This document shows, piece after piece, positions 9,284 through 17,258 of a stretch of DNA of 33,382 nt. Where the stretch lies: assembly GCF_013385825.1 (NCBI RefSeq), contig NZ_JACAPG010000009.1, positions 55,172 to 88,553 on the forward strand, given 5' to 3'. A model generated the notes under the pieces. That model had not been told where the DNA came from, did no database searches, and saw only the letters and a program-made list of their open reading frames with translations. The stretch is from Pseudomonas reactans. GTDB lineage: Bacteria > Pseudomonadota > Gammaproteobacteria > Pseudomonadales > Pseudomonadaceae. Position 1 is the stretch's first letter. Each line of letters opens with the position of its first letter. The position numbers were made by a program, and so were the translations under genes.

Positions 9284-9381
9284 TGGCTGGAAGTAAGTTC
9301 CGGGCAAAAATGTCGGGCGATTCTAGAAACCCGTTGGGTTCCGGTCAACCATTCAGAAATTACGTATCAGATTGCATCCTG

Positions 9382-10149
9382 TTAGAACTTATCTTTCCAC
9401 GCCCTCAAGCTAGCAAACACCTCGGCCCCAGAGCGGTTGTCGCGGCCATTCCGTTCGTCCGCTTTTTGTTTAACGGATGTTTCAGAGGTGCGCAGAAAGG
9501 GGTTGGTGCGCTTTTCCAGGGCCAGGTTGGAAGGCAGCGTGATCTCGCCACGTTCGCGCAATTGGCGGACGTTTTCCACCCGTTCGGCGATATCGGCGTT
9601 ATCCGGTTCGACGGCTTGGGCAAACTTGAGGTTGCTTTGTGTGTATTCGTGGGTGCAGTACACCAACGTGTCGGCGGGCAATGCGGCCAAACGCTCAAGC
9701 GACGTGTGCATCTGTTCCGGCGTGCCTTCGAACAGGCGCCCGCAGCCGGCGGCGAACAGGGTGTCGCCACACAACAGCACGCCCTGGTGATAAAACGCGA
9801 TATGGCCCAGGGTGTGGCCAGGCACGGTATAAATGTCGAAATCCCAGCCGAGCACGCTGATGCGGTCGTTATCGTTCAAGGCTACGTCCCGCGCCGGGAT
9901 TTTCTCGTTGGCCGGGCCGTACACCTTGGCGTCAGTCACCCTTTTGAGTTGTTCGACGCCGCCGACATGATCGTGGTGATGGTGAGTGATCAGGATGTCG
10001 CTCAGGACCCACTCAGGGTTTTGCTTGAGCCAGGCCAGCACCGGCGCGGCATCGCCGGGGTCGACCACGGCGCAGCGCTGGGTGCTCGGGTCTTGTAACA
10101 ACCAGATGTAGTTATCGGTGAAGGCGGGCAGGGCACTGATCTGTATCAT
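9382..10149 (-). CDS. gloB: Hydroxyacylglutathione hydrolase (glyoxalase II)
   Basis: Hydrolyses S-lactoylglutathione to D-lactate and glutathione, the second step of methylglyoxal detoxification in the cytosol. The 255-residue protein starts at [14 protein letters not shown], the standard glyoxalase II N-terminus; the frame runs open to 10215, but the extra 22 residues have no family counterpart. The metallo-beta-lactamase dinuclear metal motif THxHxDH is Thr55-His56-x-His58-x-Asp60-His61. GHTLGH, the CGDTLF loop and [11 protein letters not shown] (substrate-binding) are all present. It is divergent from the methyltransferase at 10215 with 65 bp between the starts, an arrangement shared with the E. 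coli gloB-yafS region. Confidence 0.95.
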   Translation of the reverse strand: MIQISALPAFTDNYIWLLQDPSTQRCAVVDPGDAAPVLAWLKQNPEWVLSDILITHHHHDHVGGVEQLKRVTDAKVYGPANEKIPARDVALNDNDRISVLGWDFDIYTVPGHTLGHIAFYHQGVLLCGDTLFAAGCGRLFEGTPEQMHTSLERLAALPADTLVYCTHEYTQSNLKFAQAVEPDNADIAERVENVRQLRERGEITLPSNLALEKRTNPFLRTSETSVKQKADERNGRDNRSGAEVFASLRAWKDKF

Positions 10150-10214
10150 TCTTCGATTCGCCAAGCTGAACACATTGGTGCATCTTAGAACGTCTAGGCG
10201 AGTTGGAGAATGCA

Positions 10215-10973
10215 ATGACTGATAAAGCGTTCGCCCAGGCCGATCCTGAGTGGCTGGCCCTGATCAGCGCAGCCCGTGAATGGCTGTCCGGTCCGATCGG
10301 GCAATTTCTGCTGGACGAAGAACGGCGCATGCTCGAAGACGAGTTGGGCCGGTTCTTTGGCGGTTATCTTGTGCATTACGGGCCGTCGGCCGAAACGCCG
10401 CCGTGCGCGCCTCAGGTACAACGTAATGTGCGCCTGGGTGCACCGTTGCCGGGGGTGGAGATTGTCTGCGAGGAACAGGCCTGGCCGTTGAGCGAGCACG
10501 CCGCCGATGTGGTGGTGTTGCAGCATGGCCTGGATTTCTGCCTGTCGCCCCACGGCTTGCTGCGCGAAGCGGCGAGCAGTGTGCGCCCGGGCGGCCATTT
10601 GCTGATTGTCGGGATCAACCCCTGGAGCAGTTGGGGCTTGCGCCATGTGTTCGCCCACGACGCCTTGCGCCAGGCGCGTTGCATCTCGCCGCAACGGGTG
10701 GGGGACTGGCTGAACCTGCTGGGCTTCGCGCTGGAGAAACGCCGCTTCGGGTGCTATCGTCCGCCGCTTGCGTCGACCAAGTGGCAAGCCCGCCTGGCCG
10801 GCTGGGAGCGCCGCGCGGGTGCCTGGCAACTGTCAGGTGGCGGCTTCTATCTGCTGGTGGCGCGCAAGATCGTGGTTGGGTTGCGGCCGGTGCAACAGGT
10901 GCGCCGCGAGCCGATGGGCAAGTTGGTGCCGATGCCGATGGCCAAGGTCAACCGCAAGCAAAGCGACGCATGA
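10215..10973 (+). CDS. YafS-like SAM-dependent methyltransferase
   Basis: A 252-residue protein related to the class I methyltransferases placed beside gloB and rnhA in E. coli (YafS) and Pseudomonas. The Methyltransf_11-like core is visible at about residues 95-142 ([12 protein letters not shown], then [18 protein letters not shown]), but the glycine-rich SAM motif I is weak or absent, so it may be a reduced or specialised member. I chose the ATG at 10215 because GGAG lies at 10205-10208; a TTG four codons upstream would remove that site. The C-terminus is basic. Substrate unknown. It lies 30 bp upstream of rnhA and is probably co-transcribed with it. Confidence 0.8.
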   Translation: MTDKAFAQADPEWLALISAAREWLSGPIGQFLLDEERRMLEDELGRFFGGYLVHYGPSAETPPCAPQVQRNVRLGAPLPGVEIVCEEQAWPLSEHAADVVVLQHGLDFCLSPHGLLREAASSVRPGGHLLIVGINPWSSWGLRHVFAHDALRQARCISPQRVGDWLNLLGFALEKRRFGCYRPPLASTKWQARLAGWERRAGAWQLSGGGFYLLVARKIVVGLRPVQQVRREPMGKLVPMPMAKVNRKQSDA

Positions 10974-11003
10974 CCCTCTTTTTGAATGAATACCGAGCAA
11001 CCG

Positions 11004-11456
11004 ATGACCGATAGCGTAGAACTCTTCACCGATGGCGCCTGCAAGGGCAATCCCGGCCCTGGCGGCTGGGGCGCGTTGCTGGTGTGCAAGGGCGTGGAGA
11101 AAGAGTTGTGGGGCGGCGAGCCCAATACCACCAACAACCGAATGGAACTGATGGGCGCGATTCGCGGCCTGGAAGAACTCAAGCGCCGTTGCAACGTGCT
11201 GCTGGTGACCGACTCGCAATACGTGATGAAGGGCATCAACGAGTGGATGGTCAACTGGAAGAAGCGCGGCTGGAAGACAGCGGCCAAGGAGCCGGTGAAA
11301 AATGCCGACCTGTGGCAACTGCTCGATGAGCAATGCAATCGCCATGACATCACCTGGAAGTGGGTGCGCGGCCACATCGGCCACCCTGGCAACGAGCGTG
11401 CCGACCAGTTGGCCAACCGTGGCGTGGACGAAGTGCGCGGCTACAAACAGAGCTGA
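11004..11456 (+). CDS. rnhA: Ribonuclease HI
   Basis: Degrades the RNA strand of RNA-DNA hybrids (R-loops, primer removal) in the cytosol. From the ATG at 11004 the protein has 150 residues and its catalytic residues fall exactly at E. coli numbering: Asp10 (FTDG), Glu48 (NRMELMGA), Asp70 (VTDSQYV), His124 and Asp134 (RADQLANRG). An in-frame ATG at 10986 would add six residues and has no ribosome-binding site; the 11004 start has GAG about nine bases upstream. The substrate-binding basic protrusion ([17 protein letters not shown]) is intact. It lies 64 bp upstream of dnaQ in the same direction. Confidence 0.97.
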   Translation: MTDSVELFTDGACKGNPGPGGWGALLVCKGVEKELWGGEPNTTNNRMELMGAIRGLEELKRRCNVLLVTDSQYVMKGINEWMVNWKKRGWKTAAKEPVKNADLWQLLDEQCNRHDITWKWVRGHIGHPGNERADQLANRGVDEVRGYKQS

Positions 11457-11520
11457 TGTCGACTCACGTGTTAATATCGCGCCCCTTGAAATACACCACA
11501 CCGTTGAGAGCTGAACCCTG

Positions 11521-12267
11521 ATGGCCATCCGATCTGTTGTACTCGATACCGAAACCACCGGCATGCCGGTGACCGACGGCCACCGGATCATTGAAATCGG
11601 CTGTGTCGAACTGATCGGTCGCCGCCTCACCGGGCGTCACTTCCACGTCTACCTGCAACCGGACCGCGACAGTGACGAGGGCGCGATTGGCGTCCACGGC
11701 ATCACCGACGAATTCCTCAAGGGCAAGCCGCGTTTCGCTGAAGTTGCCGATGAGTTCTTCGAATTCATTAACGGCGCGCAGTTGATCATCCATAACGCGG
11801 CGTTCGACGTCGGCTTCATCAACAACGAATTTGCCCTGATGGGGCAGACCGATCGCGCAGACATCTCCCAGCACTGTTCGATCCTCGACACCTTGATGAT
11901 GGCCCGTGAGCGTCACCCCGGCCAGCGCAACAGCCTCGATGCCTTGTGCAAGCGTTATGGCGTCGACAACTCCGGCCGTGAACTTCACGGCGCCTTGCTC
12001 GACTCCGAGATTCTTGCTGACGTCTACCTGACCATGACCGGCGGGCAGACCAGCCTGTCCCTGGCGGGTAACGCCTCCGATGGCAGCGGTTCGGCGGAAG
12101 GCTCGGGCAACCGTCCTTCGGAAATCCGTCGCCTGCCAGGCGACCGCAAGCCGACCACGATCATCCGCGCCAGTGAGCAGGACCTGGCCGAGCATGCGGC
12201 GCGTCTGGAAGCGATTGCCAAATCGGCCGGCGCGCCGGCGTTGTGGTCGACCCTGACCCAGCAATGA
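11521..12267 (+). CDS. dnaQ: DNA polymerase III epsilon subunit, 3'-5' proofreading exonuclease
   Basis: The proofreading subunit of the replicative polymerase. The 248-residue protein has the DEDDh exonuclease fold: Asp9 and Glu11 in VLDTETTG (Exo I), Asp96 in HNAAFDVGFIN (Exo II), and His156 with Asp161 in HGALLDSEILADVY (Exo III). The C-terminal part after about residue 180 is the variable linker and the region that binds the polymerase alpha subunit. It is transcribed in the same direction as rnhA; the two are divergent in E. coli but tandem in Pseudomonas. A REPIN begins 10 bp after its stop codon. Confidence 0.97.
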   Translation: MAIRSVVLDTETTGMPVTDGHRIIEIGCVELIGRRLTGRHFHVYLQPDRDSDEGAIGVHGITDEFLKGKPRFAEVADEFFEFINGAQLIIHNAAFDVGFINNEFALMGQTDRADISQHCSILDTLMMARERHPGQRNSLDALCKRYGVDNSGRELHGALLDSEILADVYLTMTGGQTSLSLAGNASDGSGSAEGSGNRPSEIRRLPGDRKPTTIIRASEQDLAEHAARLEAIAKSAGAPALWSTLTQQ

Positions 12268-12277
12268 CGCAAACCTT

Positions 12278-12361
12278 GTAGGAGCCGGCTTGCCGGCGAT
12301 GGCGGCCTTGAACCCATCGCAAGATTCAACGGCCTCATCGCCGGCAAGCCGACTCCTACAG
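12278..12361. repeat. REPIN between dnaQ and ldcA
   Basis: Inverted arms GTAGGAGCCGGCTTGCCGGCGAT (from 12278) and ATCGCCGGCAAGCCGACTCCTACA (to about 12361) flank a spacer of about 37 bp. One mismatch (GCCGAC for GCCGGC) lies in the right arm. It separates two tandem genes and could act as a 3' stem-loop for the dnaQ message. Confidence 0.85.
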
Positions 12362-12418
12362 TGGTTCACTGTGCTTTCGAAATCTTCATTCGCGTCATCG
12401 CCCCCTAGCTTCTACCCT

Positions 12419-12451
12419 TGAGTGCATAGCCCTCAGGACTACAAGCACTCA
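12419..12451 (+). promoter_or_regulatory. Inverted repeat ending on the ldcA start codon
   Basis: TGAGTGC (12419-12425) and GCACTCA (12445-12451) are perfect 7-bp inverted arms separated by 19 bases. The right arm includes the A of the ldcA ATG, and the only ribosome-binding-like AGGA (12435-12438) lies in the loop. It could be an mRNA stem-loop controlling translation or a DNA operator. Seen in sequence; the role is inference. Confidence 0.4.
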
Positions 12452-14706
12452 TGTACAAAGACCTGAAGTTCCCTGTCCTTATCGTGCACCGTGACATCAA
12501 GGCCGACACCGTTGCCGGTGACCGGGTCCGAGGCATCGCCCGAGAGCTGGAACAAGAGGGTTTCAGTATTTTTTCCGCAGTGGATTACGCCGAAGGGCGA
12601 CTGGTGGCTTCTACCCATCATGGCCTGGCGTGCATGCTGATCGCCGCCGAAGGGGCTGGCGAAAATACCCACCTGCTGCAAAACATGGTCGAGCTGATCC
12701 GCCTGGCGCGGTTGCGGGCGCCGAACCTGCCGATCTTTGCCCTGGGCGAGCAAGTCACCCTGGAAAACGCGCCCGCCGATGCCATGAGTGAACTCAACCA
12801 GTTGCGCGGCATTCTCTATCTGTTCGAAGACACCGTGCCGTTTCTCGCGCGGCAAGTCGCGCGTGCGGCGCGTACTTACCTAGATGGCCTGTTGCCGCCG
12901 TTCTTCAAGGCGCTGGTGCAGCACACCGCTGACTCCAACTACTCCTGGCACACCCCCGGCCATGGCGGTGGCGTGGCCTACCGCAAGAGCCCAGTGGGGC
13001 AGGCGTTCCATCAGTTCTTCGGGGAAAACACCCTGCGCTCGGACCTGTCGGTATCGGTGCCTGAACTCGGCTCGTTGCTGGACCACACCGGCCCGCTGGC
13101 CGAAGCCGAGGCCCGCGCCGCGCGCAACTTTGGCGCTGATCACACCTTCTTCGTGATCAACGGCACCTCCACTGCGAACAAGATCGTCTGGCATTCCATG
13201 GTCGGGCGTGATGATCTGGTGCTGGTGGACCGCAATTGCCATAAGTCGGTGTTGCACTCGATCATCATGACCGGCGCCATCCCGTTGTACCTGTGCCCCG
13301 AACGCAACGAACTGGGAATTATCGGCCCGATTCCCTTGAGTGAATTCAGCCCCGAATCGATCCGCGCCAAGATCGATGCCAGCCCGCTCACCCGTGGCCG
13401 CCCGCCGAAAGTGAAAATGGCCGTGGTGACCAATTCCACCTACGACGGCCTGTGCTACAACGCCGAGCTGATCAAGCAGCAACTGGGCAACAGCGTCGAG
13501 GTGCTGCATTTTGACGAGGCTTGGTACGCCTATGCCGCGTTTCATGAGTTCTTCTCCGGGCGCTACGGGATGGGCACTTCGCGCACGCCAGACAGCCCGC
13601 TGGTGTTCACCACCCACTCGACCCACAAGCTGCTGGCGGCCTTCAGCCAGGCCTCGATGATCCATGTGCAGGATGGCGGCGCACGCCAGCTGGACCGTGA
13701 CCGTTTCAACGAAGCCTTCATGATGCACATCTCCACGTCGCCGCAATACAGCATCATTGCCTCGCTGGATGTAGCGTCGGCGATGATGGAAGGCCCGGCC
13801 GGGCGTTCGCTGTTGCAGGAAATGTTCGACGAGGCGCTGAGTTTCCGCCGTGCCCTGGCCAACCTGCGCCAGCACATTGCTGAAGAGGATTGGTGGTTTT
13901 CGATCTGGCAGCCGCCATCAGTGGCGGGCATCGACCGCGTCGCCACCGCCGATTGGCTGTTGCACCCTGAGGATGACTGGCATGGCTTCGGCGACGTGGC
14001 CGAAGACTATGTGCTGCTCGACCCGATCAAAGTCACGCTGGTGATGCCCGGCCTCAATGCCGGCGGTGCCCTCAGCGATTGCGGGATTCCCGCAGCGGTC
14101 GTCAGCAAATTCCTCTGGGAGCGTGGGCTGGTGGTGGAAAAGACCGGGTTGTATTCCTTCCTCGTGTTGTTTTCCATGGGCATCACCAAGGGCAAATGGA
14201 GTACCTTGCTCACCGAGTTGCTGGAATTCAAGCGCAGTTACGACGCCAATGTCAGCCTGGCCAGTTGCCTGCCTTCGGTGTTTGCACAAGGGGCGGCGCG
14301 TTACCAAGGGCTGGGTTTGCGCGACCTGTGCAACCAATTGCACGGCTGTTACCGCAGCAATGGCACGGCCAAACACCTCAAGCGCATGTACACCGTCTTG
14401 CCGGAAATCGCGATGAAACCGGCCGACGCTTACGACCAATTGGTGAGGGGCGAAGTGGAGGCGGTCTCCATTGACGCCTTGCAAGGCCGCGTCGCAGCAG
14501 TGATGCTGGTGCCTTATCCGCCCGGCATTCCGTTGATCATGCCGGGCGAGCGCTTTACCGAGTCGACGCGCTCGATCATCGATTACCTGGCGTTTGCCCG
14601 GACATTCGATAGCAGTTTCCCCGGTTTTGTCGCCGATGTTCACGGCTTACAACACGAAGATGACGGCAGTGGTCGTTGTTACACCGTCGATTGCATCAAG
14701 GGTTAA
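12451..14706 (+). CDS. ldcA: Lysine decarboxylase (Orn/Lys/Arg decarboxylase class I, PLP)
   Basis: Decarboxylates L-lysine to cadaverine using pyridoxal phosphate in the cytosol. The 751-residue length and sequence closely resemble P. aeruginosa LdcA, the entry enzyme of the lysine decarboxylase catabolic route. The N-terminal receiver-like wing domain covers about residues 10-130, the PLP domain about 140-580 and the C-terminal domain about 600-745. The PLP Schiff-base lysine is Lys393 in the motif THSTHK. Other signatures: SNYSWHTPGHGGG, NGTSTANK and HFDEAWYAY. A SatA-like acetyltransferase follows 8 bp after the stop. In P. aeruginosa ldcA is next to a transporter gene; none is seen here. 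Arginine or ornithine specificity cannot be excluded from sequence alone, but family identity favours lysine. Confidence 0.93.
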   Translation: MYKDLKFPVLIVHRDIKADTVAGDRVRGIARELEQEGFSIFSAVDYAEGRLVASTHHGLACMLIAAEGAGENTHLLQNMVELIRLARLRAPNLPIFALGEQVTLENAPADAMSELNQLRGILYLFEDTVPFLARQVARAARTYLDGLLPPFFKALVQHTADSNYSWHTPGHGGGVAYRKSPVGQAFHQFFGENTLRSDLSVSVPELGSLLDHTGPLAEAEARAARNFGADHTFFVINGTSTANKIVWHSMVGRDDLVLVDRNCHKSVLHSIIMTGAIPLYLCPERNELGIIGPIPLSEFSPESIRAKIDASPLTRGRPPKVKMAVVTNSTYDGLCYNAELIKQQLGNSVEVLHFDEAWYAYAAFHEFFSGRYGMGTSRTPDSPLVFTTHSTHKLLAAFSQASMIHVQDGGARQLDRDRFNEAFMMHISTSPQYSIIASLDVASAMMEGPAGRSLLQEMFDEALSFRRALANLRQHIAEEDWWFSIWQPPSVAGIDRVATADWLLHPEDDWHGFGDVAEDYVLLDPIKVTLVMPGLNAGGALSDCGIPAAVVSKFLWERGLVVEKTGLYSFLVLFSMGITKGKWSTLLTELLEFKRSYDANVSLASCLPSVFAQGAARYQGLGLRDLCNQLHGCYRSNGTAKHLKRMYTVLPEIAMKPADAYDQLVRGEVEAVSIDALQGRVAAVMLVPYPPGIPLIMPGERFTESTRSIIDYLAFARTFDSSFPGFVADVHGLQHEDDGSGRCYTVDCIKG

Positions 14707-14714
14707 GGATGGTT

Positions 14715-15281
14715 ATGCAAGCTGTAATGAACCCGAAGTATCCGGGGCTCAGTGTAAGGGTCGCCGACGAAGGCTTTGATGCCTACGTGTGGGGCAATGA
14801 TTTCAGCTTTGAGGTCAGCGCCTACGGTGAGCCGCAGATCGGCAAGCGGGTCGATCAATGGCCCGTGGAACGCATCTTGCCGTACCGCAAGTGCTATGGC
14901 ATCGACCCCGAAGAGTTCGCCAGCTTCCGCGATGCGCCCGACAGCGCAATCTTCATGGCCTACCTCGACGATCGCGCGGTCGGGCACATTGTGGTCAGCA
15001 CCAACTGGAACGGGTTTGCCCATGTCGACGAGCTGGCGGTGGCTTTGCCCGCGCGGCGCCATGGGGTGGCCAAGGCGCTGCTGGATGTGGCGCAGTTCTG
15101 GAGCCGAAAAAAGAATCTGCCGGGCATGATGCTGGAAACCCAGAACAACAATCTGGGCGCCTGTCGTTTGTACGAGCGTTGCGGCTATGTGATGGGCGGG
15201 GTCGACCACCTGCGCTATCGCGGCATCGACCCGCAAACCCGCGAAGTGGCGATATTCTGGTATCGGCTGTTCAAGGTGTAG
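14715..15281 (+). CDS. GNAT acetyltransferase, SatA (streptothricin acetyltransferase)-like
   Basis: A 188-residue Gcn5-related N-acetyltransferase. The acetyl-CoA motif A is at about residues 106-128 (DELAVALPARRHGVAKALL) and is followed by GMMLETQNNNLGACRLYE (137-154), a stretch I associate with the SatA/YyaR streptothricin acetyltransferase family, as is the ending EVAIFWYRLF. I chose the ATG at 14715 because AAGG lies six bases upstream; an ATG at 14709 is possible. It lies 8 bp after ldcA and is surely co-transcribed. SatA enzymes acetylate the beta-lysine part of streptothricin, so a lysine- or cadaverine-related substrate is plausible here, but this is inference. The stop codon TAG belongs to the following REPIN. 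Confidence 0.85.
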   Translation: MQAVMNPKYPGLSVRVADEGFDAYVWGNDFSFEVSAYGEPQIGKRVDQWPVERILPYRKCYGIDPEEFASFRDAPDSAIFMAYLDDRAVGHIVVSTNWNGFAHVDELAVALPARRHGVAKALLDVAQFWSRKKNLPGMMLETQNNNLGACRLYERCGYVMGGVDHLRYRGIDPQTREVAIFWYRLFKV

Positions 15282-15376
15282 GAGCGAGCTTGCTCGCGAA
15301 AAACGTCAACGATAACGCGTGCATCCAATCTAAACGCGACGCCTATAAGTTTTTCGCGAGCGAGCTCGCTCCTACA
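15278..15376. repeat. REPIN shared by two convergent genes
   Basis: Arms GTAGGAGCGAGCTTGCTCGCG (from 15278) and CGCGAGCGAGCTCGCTCCTAC (to about 15375) are inverted around a spacer of about 55 bp. This is the GAGCGAGC class. The TAG in each outer arm is the stop codon of the gene entering it: the acetyltransferase at 15279-15281 (plus) and the LysR gene at 15372-15374 (minus). Confidence 0.88.
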
Positions 15377-16280
15377 GGGTCTTTGTCTCACCTGAAAGAA
15401 GGCCCTCGGCCTTTTGCGTCACGATCTCCAGCAACGCATTCAGCGCCGGCGAGGCCGCGCCCTCCTTGAGGGTCAGCGCGTACAGGCTGACCATGATCGG
15501 CGGCGACACAGGGCACGCATCCAGCCCCGCCTCCCGTGCGCCAAAGGCGGTGAAGGGGTCAACCACCGCCAGGCCTTCTCCCGCTTCGACCATGCTGCGC
15601 ATCATCTGATAAGTCTGTACACGCGTCTGCACCACCGGCAGCGGGCGCAAGGCTTGCAGCTTGGCGTCCAGCAGGCGGCTGAGAGGGTCCTGGCCATCCA
15701 GTCCGATCATCGACTGCCCGGCGAGGTCCTGCAGCGCGATGTATTTTTGCTTGGGCTTCAGCCAGCCGTGGGGTGCCAGCAGTTGCAATTTGCCTTGGGC
15801 CAGCACGGCGCTATGGATCTGAGGGTGTTCCGGGTCATGCAGGCTCAAACCCACATCGGCTTCGTGCAGCAGCAAACTCCTGACGATCTCTCGGGTCGGT
15901 TGGCTCGACAGGTTGCAAGGTGTGTCCTGAAAGCGTCGGCGCAACGCTGCAATGCTTTGCGGCAGCAGTTGATTGGCCAGCGGCGGCGTGCAGAGCGCGC
16001 GCAGGGCGGGGGCATGATGGTGTTTCAAGCGGCTGGCCAGTCGTTGCACCGGCTCCAGCGCTTCATAGACGTGGGCGATTTCGGCTTGCAGTTCCAGGGT
16101 TTCCCGGGTGGCCTGCAAGCGTCCACGCACACTGGCGAACAGCATAAAACCCAGCTGCTCCTCGGCGTCCTTGAGCGCCGCTTCCACATCGCCCACGGGA
16201 AGTTGCAACCATTCGGCGGCCAAGCCTGGGTGTCCGGTCTGCAAGATGGCCTGAATCACTTCGATATGACGTAAACGCAT
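15372..16280 (-). CDS. LysR-family transcriptional regulator with atypical HTH
   Basis: A 302-residue LysR-type protein. The N-terminal region (MRLRHIEVIQAILQTGHPGLAAEWL, then EEQLGFMLFASVRGRLQATRE) keeps the LysR layout, but the recognition helix, normally like SQPAVSRQI, reads LPVGDVEAALKDA, lacking the usual Ser-Gln-Pro. The effector-binding domain (about residues 90-295) has the expected periplasmic-binding-like pattern, including EADVGLSLHD and VEAGEGLAVVDPF. The target is unknown; the divergent neighbour is the small membrane protein at 16389, 108 bp away. The stop codon TAG lies within the REPIN, so the last residues (GETKTL) may have been shaped by that insertion. Confidence 0.88.
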   Translation of the reverse strand: MRLRHIEVIQAILQTGHPGLAAEWLQLPVGDVEAALKDAEEQLGFMLFASVRGRLQATRETLELQAEIAHVYEALEPVQRLASRLKHHHAPALRALCTPPLANQLLPQSIAALRRRFQDTPCNLSSQPTREIVRSLLLHEADVGLSLHDPEHPQIHSAVLAQGKLQLLAPHGWLKPKQKYIALQDLAGQSMIGLDGQDPLSRLLDAKLQALRPLPVVQTRVQTYQMMRSMVEAGEGLAVVDPFTAFGAREAGLDACPVSPPIMVSLYALTLKEGAASPALNALLEIVTQKAEGLLSGETKTL

Positions 16281-16388
16281 CGCCGGAGTCTATGTGCAGC
16301 GGGCCGGGTATTCAATAGAATGGCTGCGCTGATCATCAACGACCACGCCGGCTACCGGCATTAACAACAAAAACAGGTCTGGTCTCAT

Positions 16389-16733
16389 ATGCCTTTACCC
16401 TCGATTTTCCTCGGGGTAACGGCCAAGCAACTGCTGGTCCTGGTGACCGTCGGCTGCGTGGCTGCTTATCTCCTCGACACTCAAAACGAAACCGCGCCGG
16501 AAAACCTGGCACTTGAAGCCTTTATCCGCTCCCAGGAACAGGTAGTGGAGCAGGTGGGCTCGGTGCTGGGTATGGAGTTGGTCAGGCAGGTGGTCGCGCA
16601 TCCCGGCTACAACTCCGCAGGCTACCAGCGTTCGCTGTATGCCGTTGACGGCGAGAGGGGGCGGCTGATGGTGACGCTGAAGAAGGTGCAGGGAGAGCAG
16701 GGCATCGAGGTCACGGAGATCCGTCGTCCGTGA
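16389..16733 (+). CDS. Small membrane-anchored protein of unknown function
   Basis: A 114-residue protein. One hydrophobic helix is visible near the N-terminus (about residues 8-28, TAKQLLVLVTVGCVAAYLL), followed by a soluble, likely helical region (EAFIRSQEQVVEQVG) and a C-terminal basic/acidic segment that looks like beta-strands (RLMVTLKKVQGEQGIEVTEIRRP). I do not recognise a family. It could be an inner-membrane-anchored periplasmic protein. It is divergent from the LysR gene upstream and convergent with the 78-residue gene downstream. Codon use is like its neighbours, so it is likely a real gene. The ribosome-binding site is weak. Confidence 0.7.
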   Translation: MPLPSIFLGVTAKQLLVLVTVGCVAAYLLDTQNETAPENLALEAFIRSQEQVVEQVGSVLGMELVRQVVAHPGYNSAGYQRSLYAVDGERGRLMVTLKKVQGEQGIEVTEIRRP

Positions 16734-16794
16734 TCACCCCAGCCCAGTCAATGCCGTCAATGGCCAGGACTGAGCAGGTGGATAAGGCGAGATC

Positions 16795-17031
16795 TTATGA
16801 AGCGAGGGTGGTTTGCGATTCGCGCACAAGAATGGTGCCCGATTGGATCAACTTGAATTCGTCGCCTTCCAGTTTCTCTACACGGTCGCCAATGGCCAGC
16901 TTGTAGGTGGTGGTAGGTGCCGAGCCAGCCAGGTCGCCTTGCGCCGGGTTGGATTCCTGGAACTCATGCACCGAATACACGCGTCCTTCTGCGTCTCTGG
17001 CATGAAACTGTCCGACTAATACTGCTGCCAT
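16795..17031 (-). CDS. Conserved-looking small protein of unknown function
   Basis: A 78-residue protein from the ATG at 17031, which has AGAGG about 11 bases upstream; the frame is open to 17085, but the extra 18 residues lack a ribosome-binding site. The sequence (MAAVLVGQFHARDAEGRVYSV, then YKLAIGDRVEKLEGDEFKL and SGTILVRE) suggests a compact beta-rich fold without signal peptide or membrane helix. I do not recognise a named family. About 227 bp of A/T-richer DNA separates it from the divergent FMN reductase gene. Confidence 0.7.
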   Translation of the reverse strand: MAAVLVGQFHARDAEGRVYSVHEFQESNPAQGDLAGSAPTTTYKLAIGDRVEKLEGDEFKLIQSGTILVRESQTTLAS

Positions 17032-17258
17032 CTGTTTAGAACCTCTGGAGATAAACACTCGATTTGCGGTTCTGTAGACCGTCATGGAGCGGGGTAGTTT
17101 ACTTACGGAATAAAAATACTATTCGCTGATATTTTCAGATGCTTCCTACGTGTCGCAGTGCCAGGCAAACGCCCGCAGGAATATCAAAACCTTCTGGTGA
17201 ACACGCCGCGAAGACTCTATAACTACAAGCTCCTTTAGTCAGACGTCGGGAAACCCCA

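Noticed and set aside
9326..9342. Hairpin AACCC-GTT-GGGTT between gloB and mltD considered as a gloB terminator
   Set aside because: The stem is only five base pairs and no T-run follows on the minus strand.
16349..16361. GCCGG-CTA-CCGGC hairpin upstream of the 114-residue gene, considered as an attenuator or REP
   Set aside because: It is short, lacks the GTAGGAGC context of the local REPs and has no T-tract.
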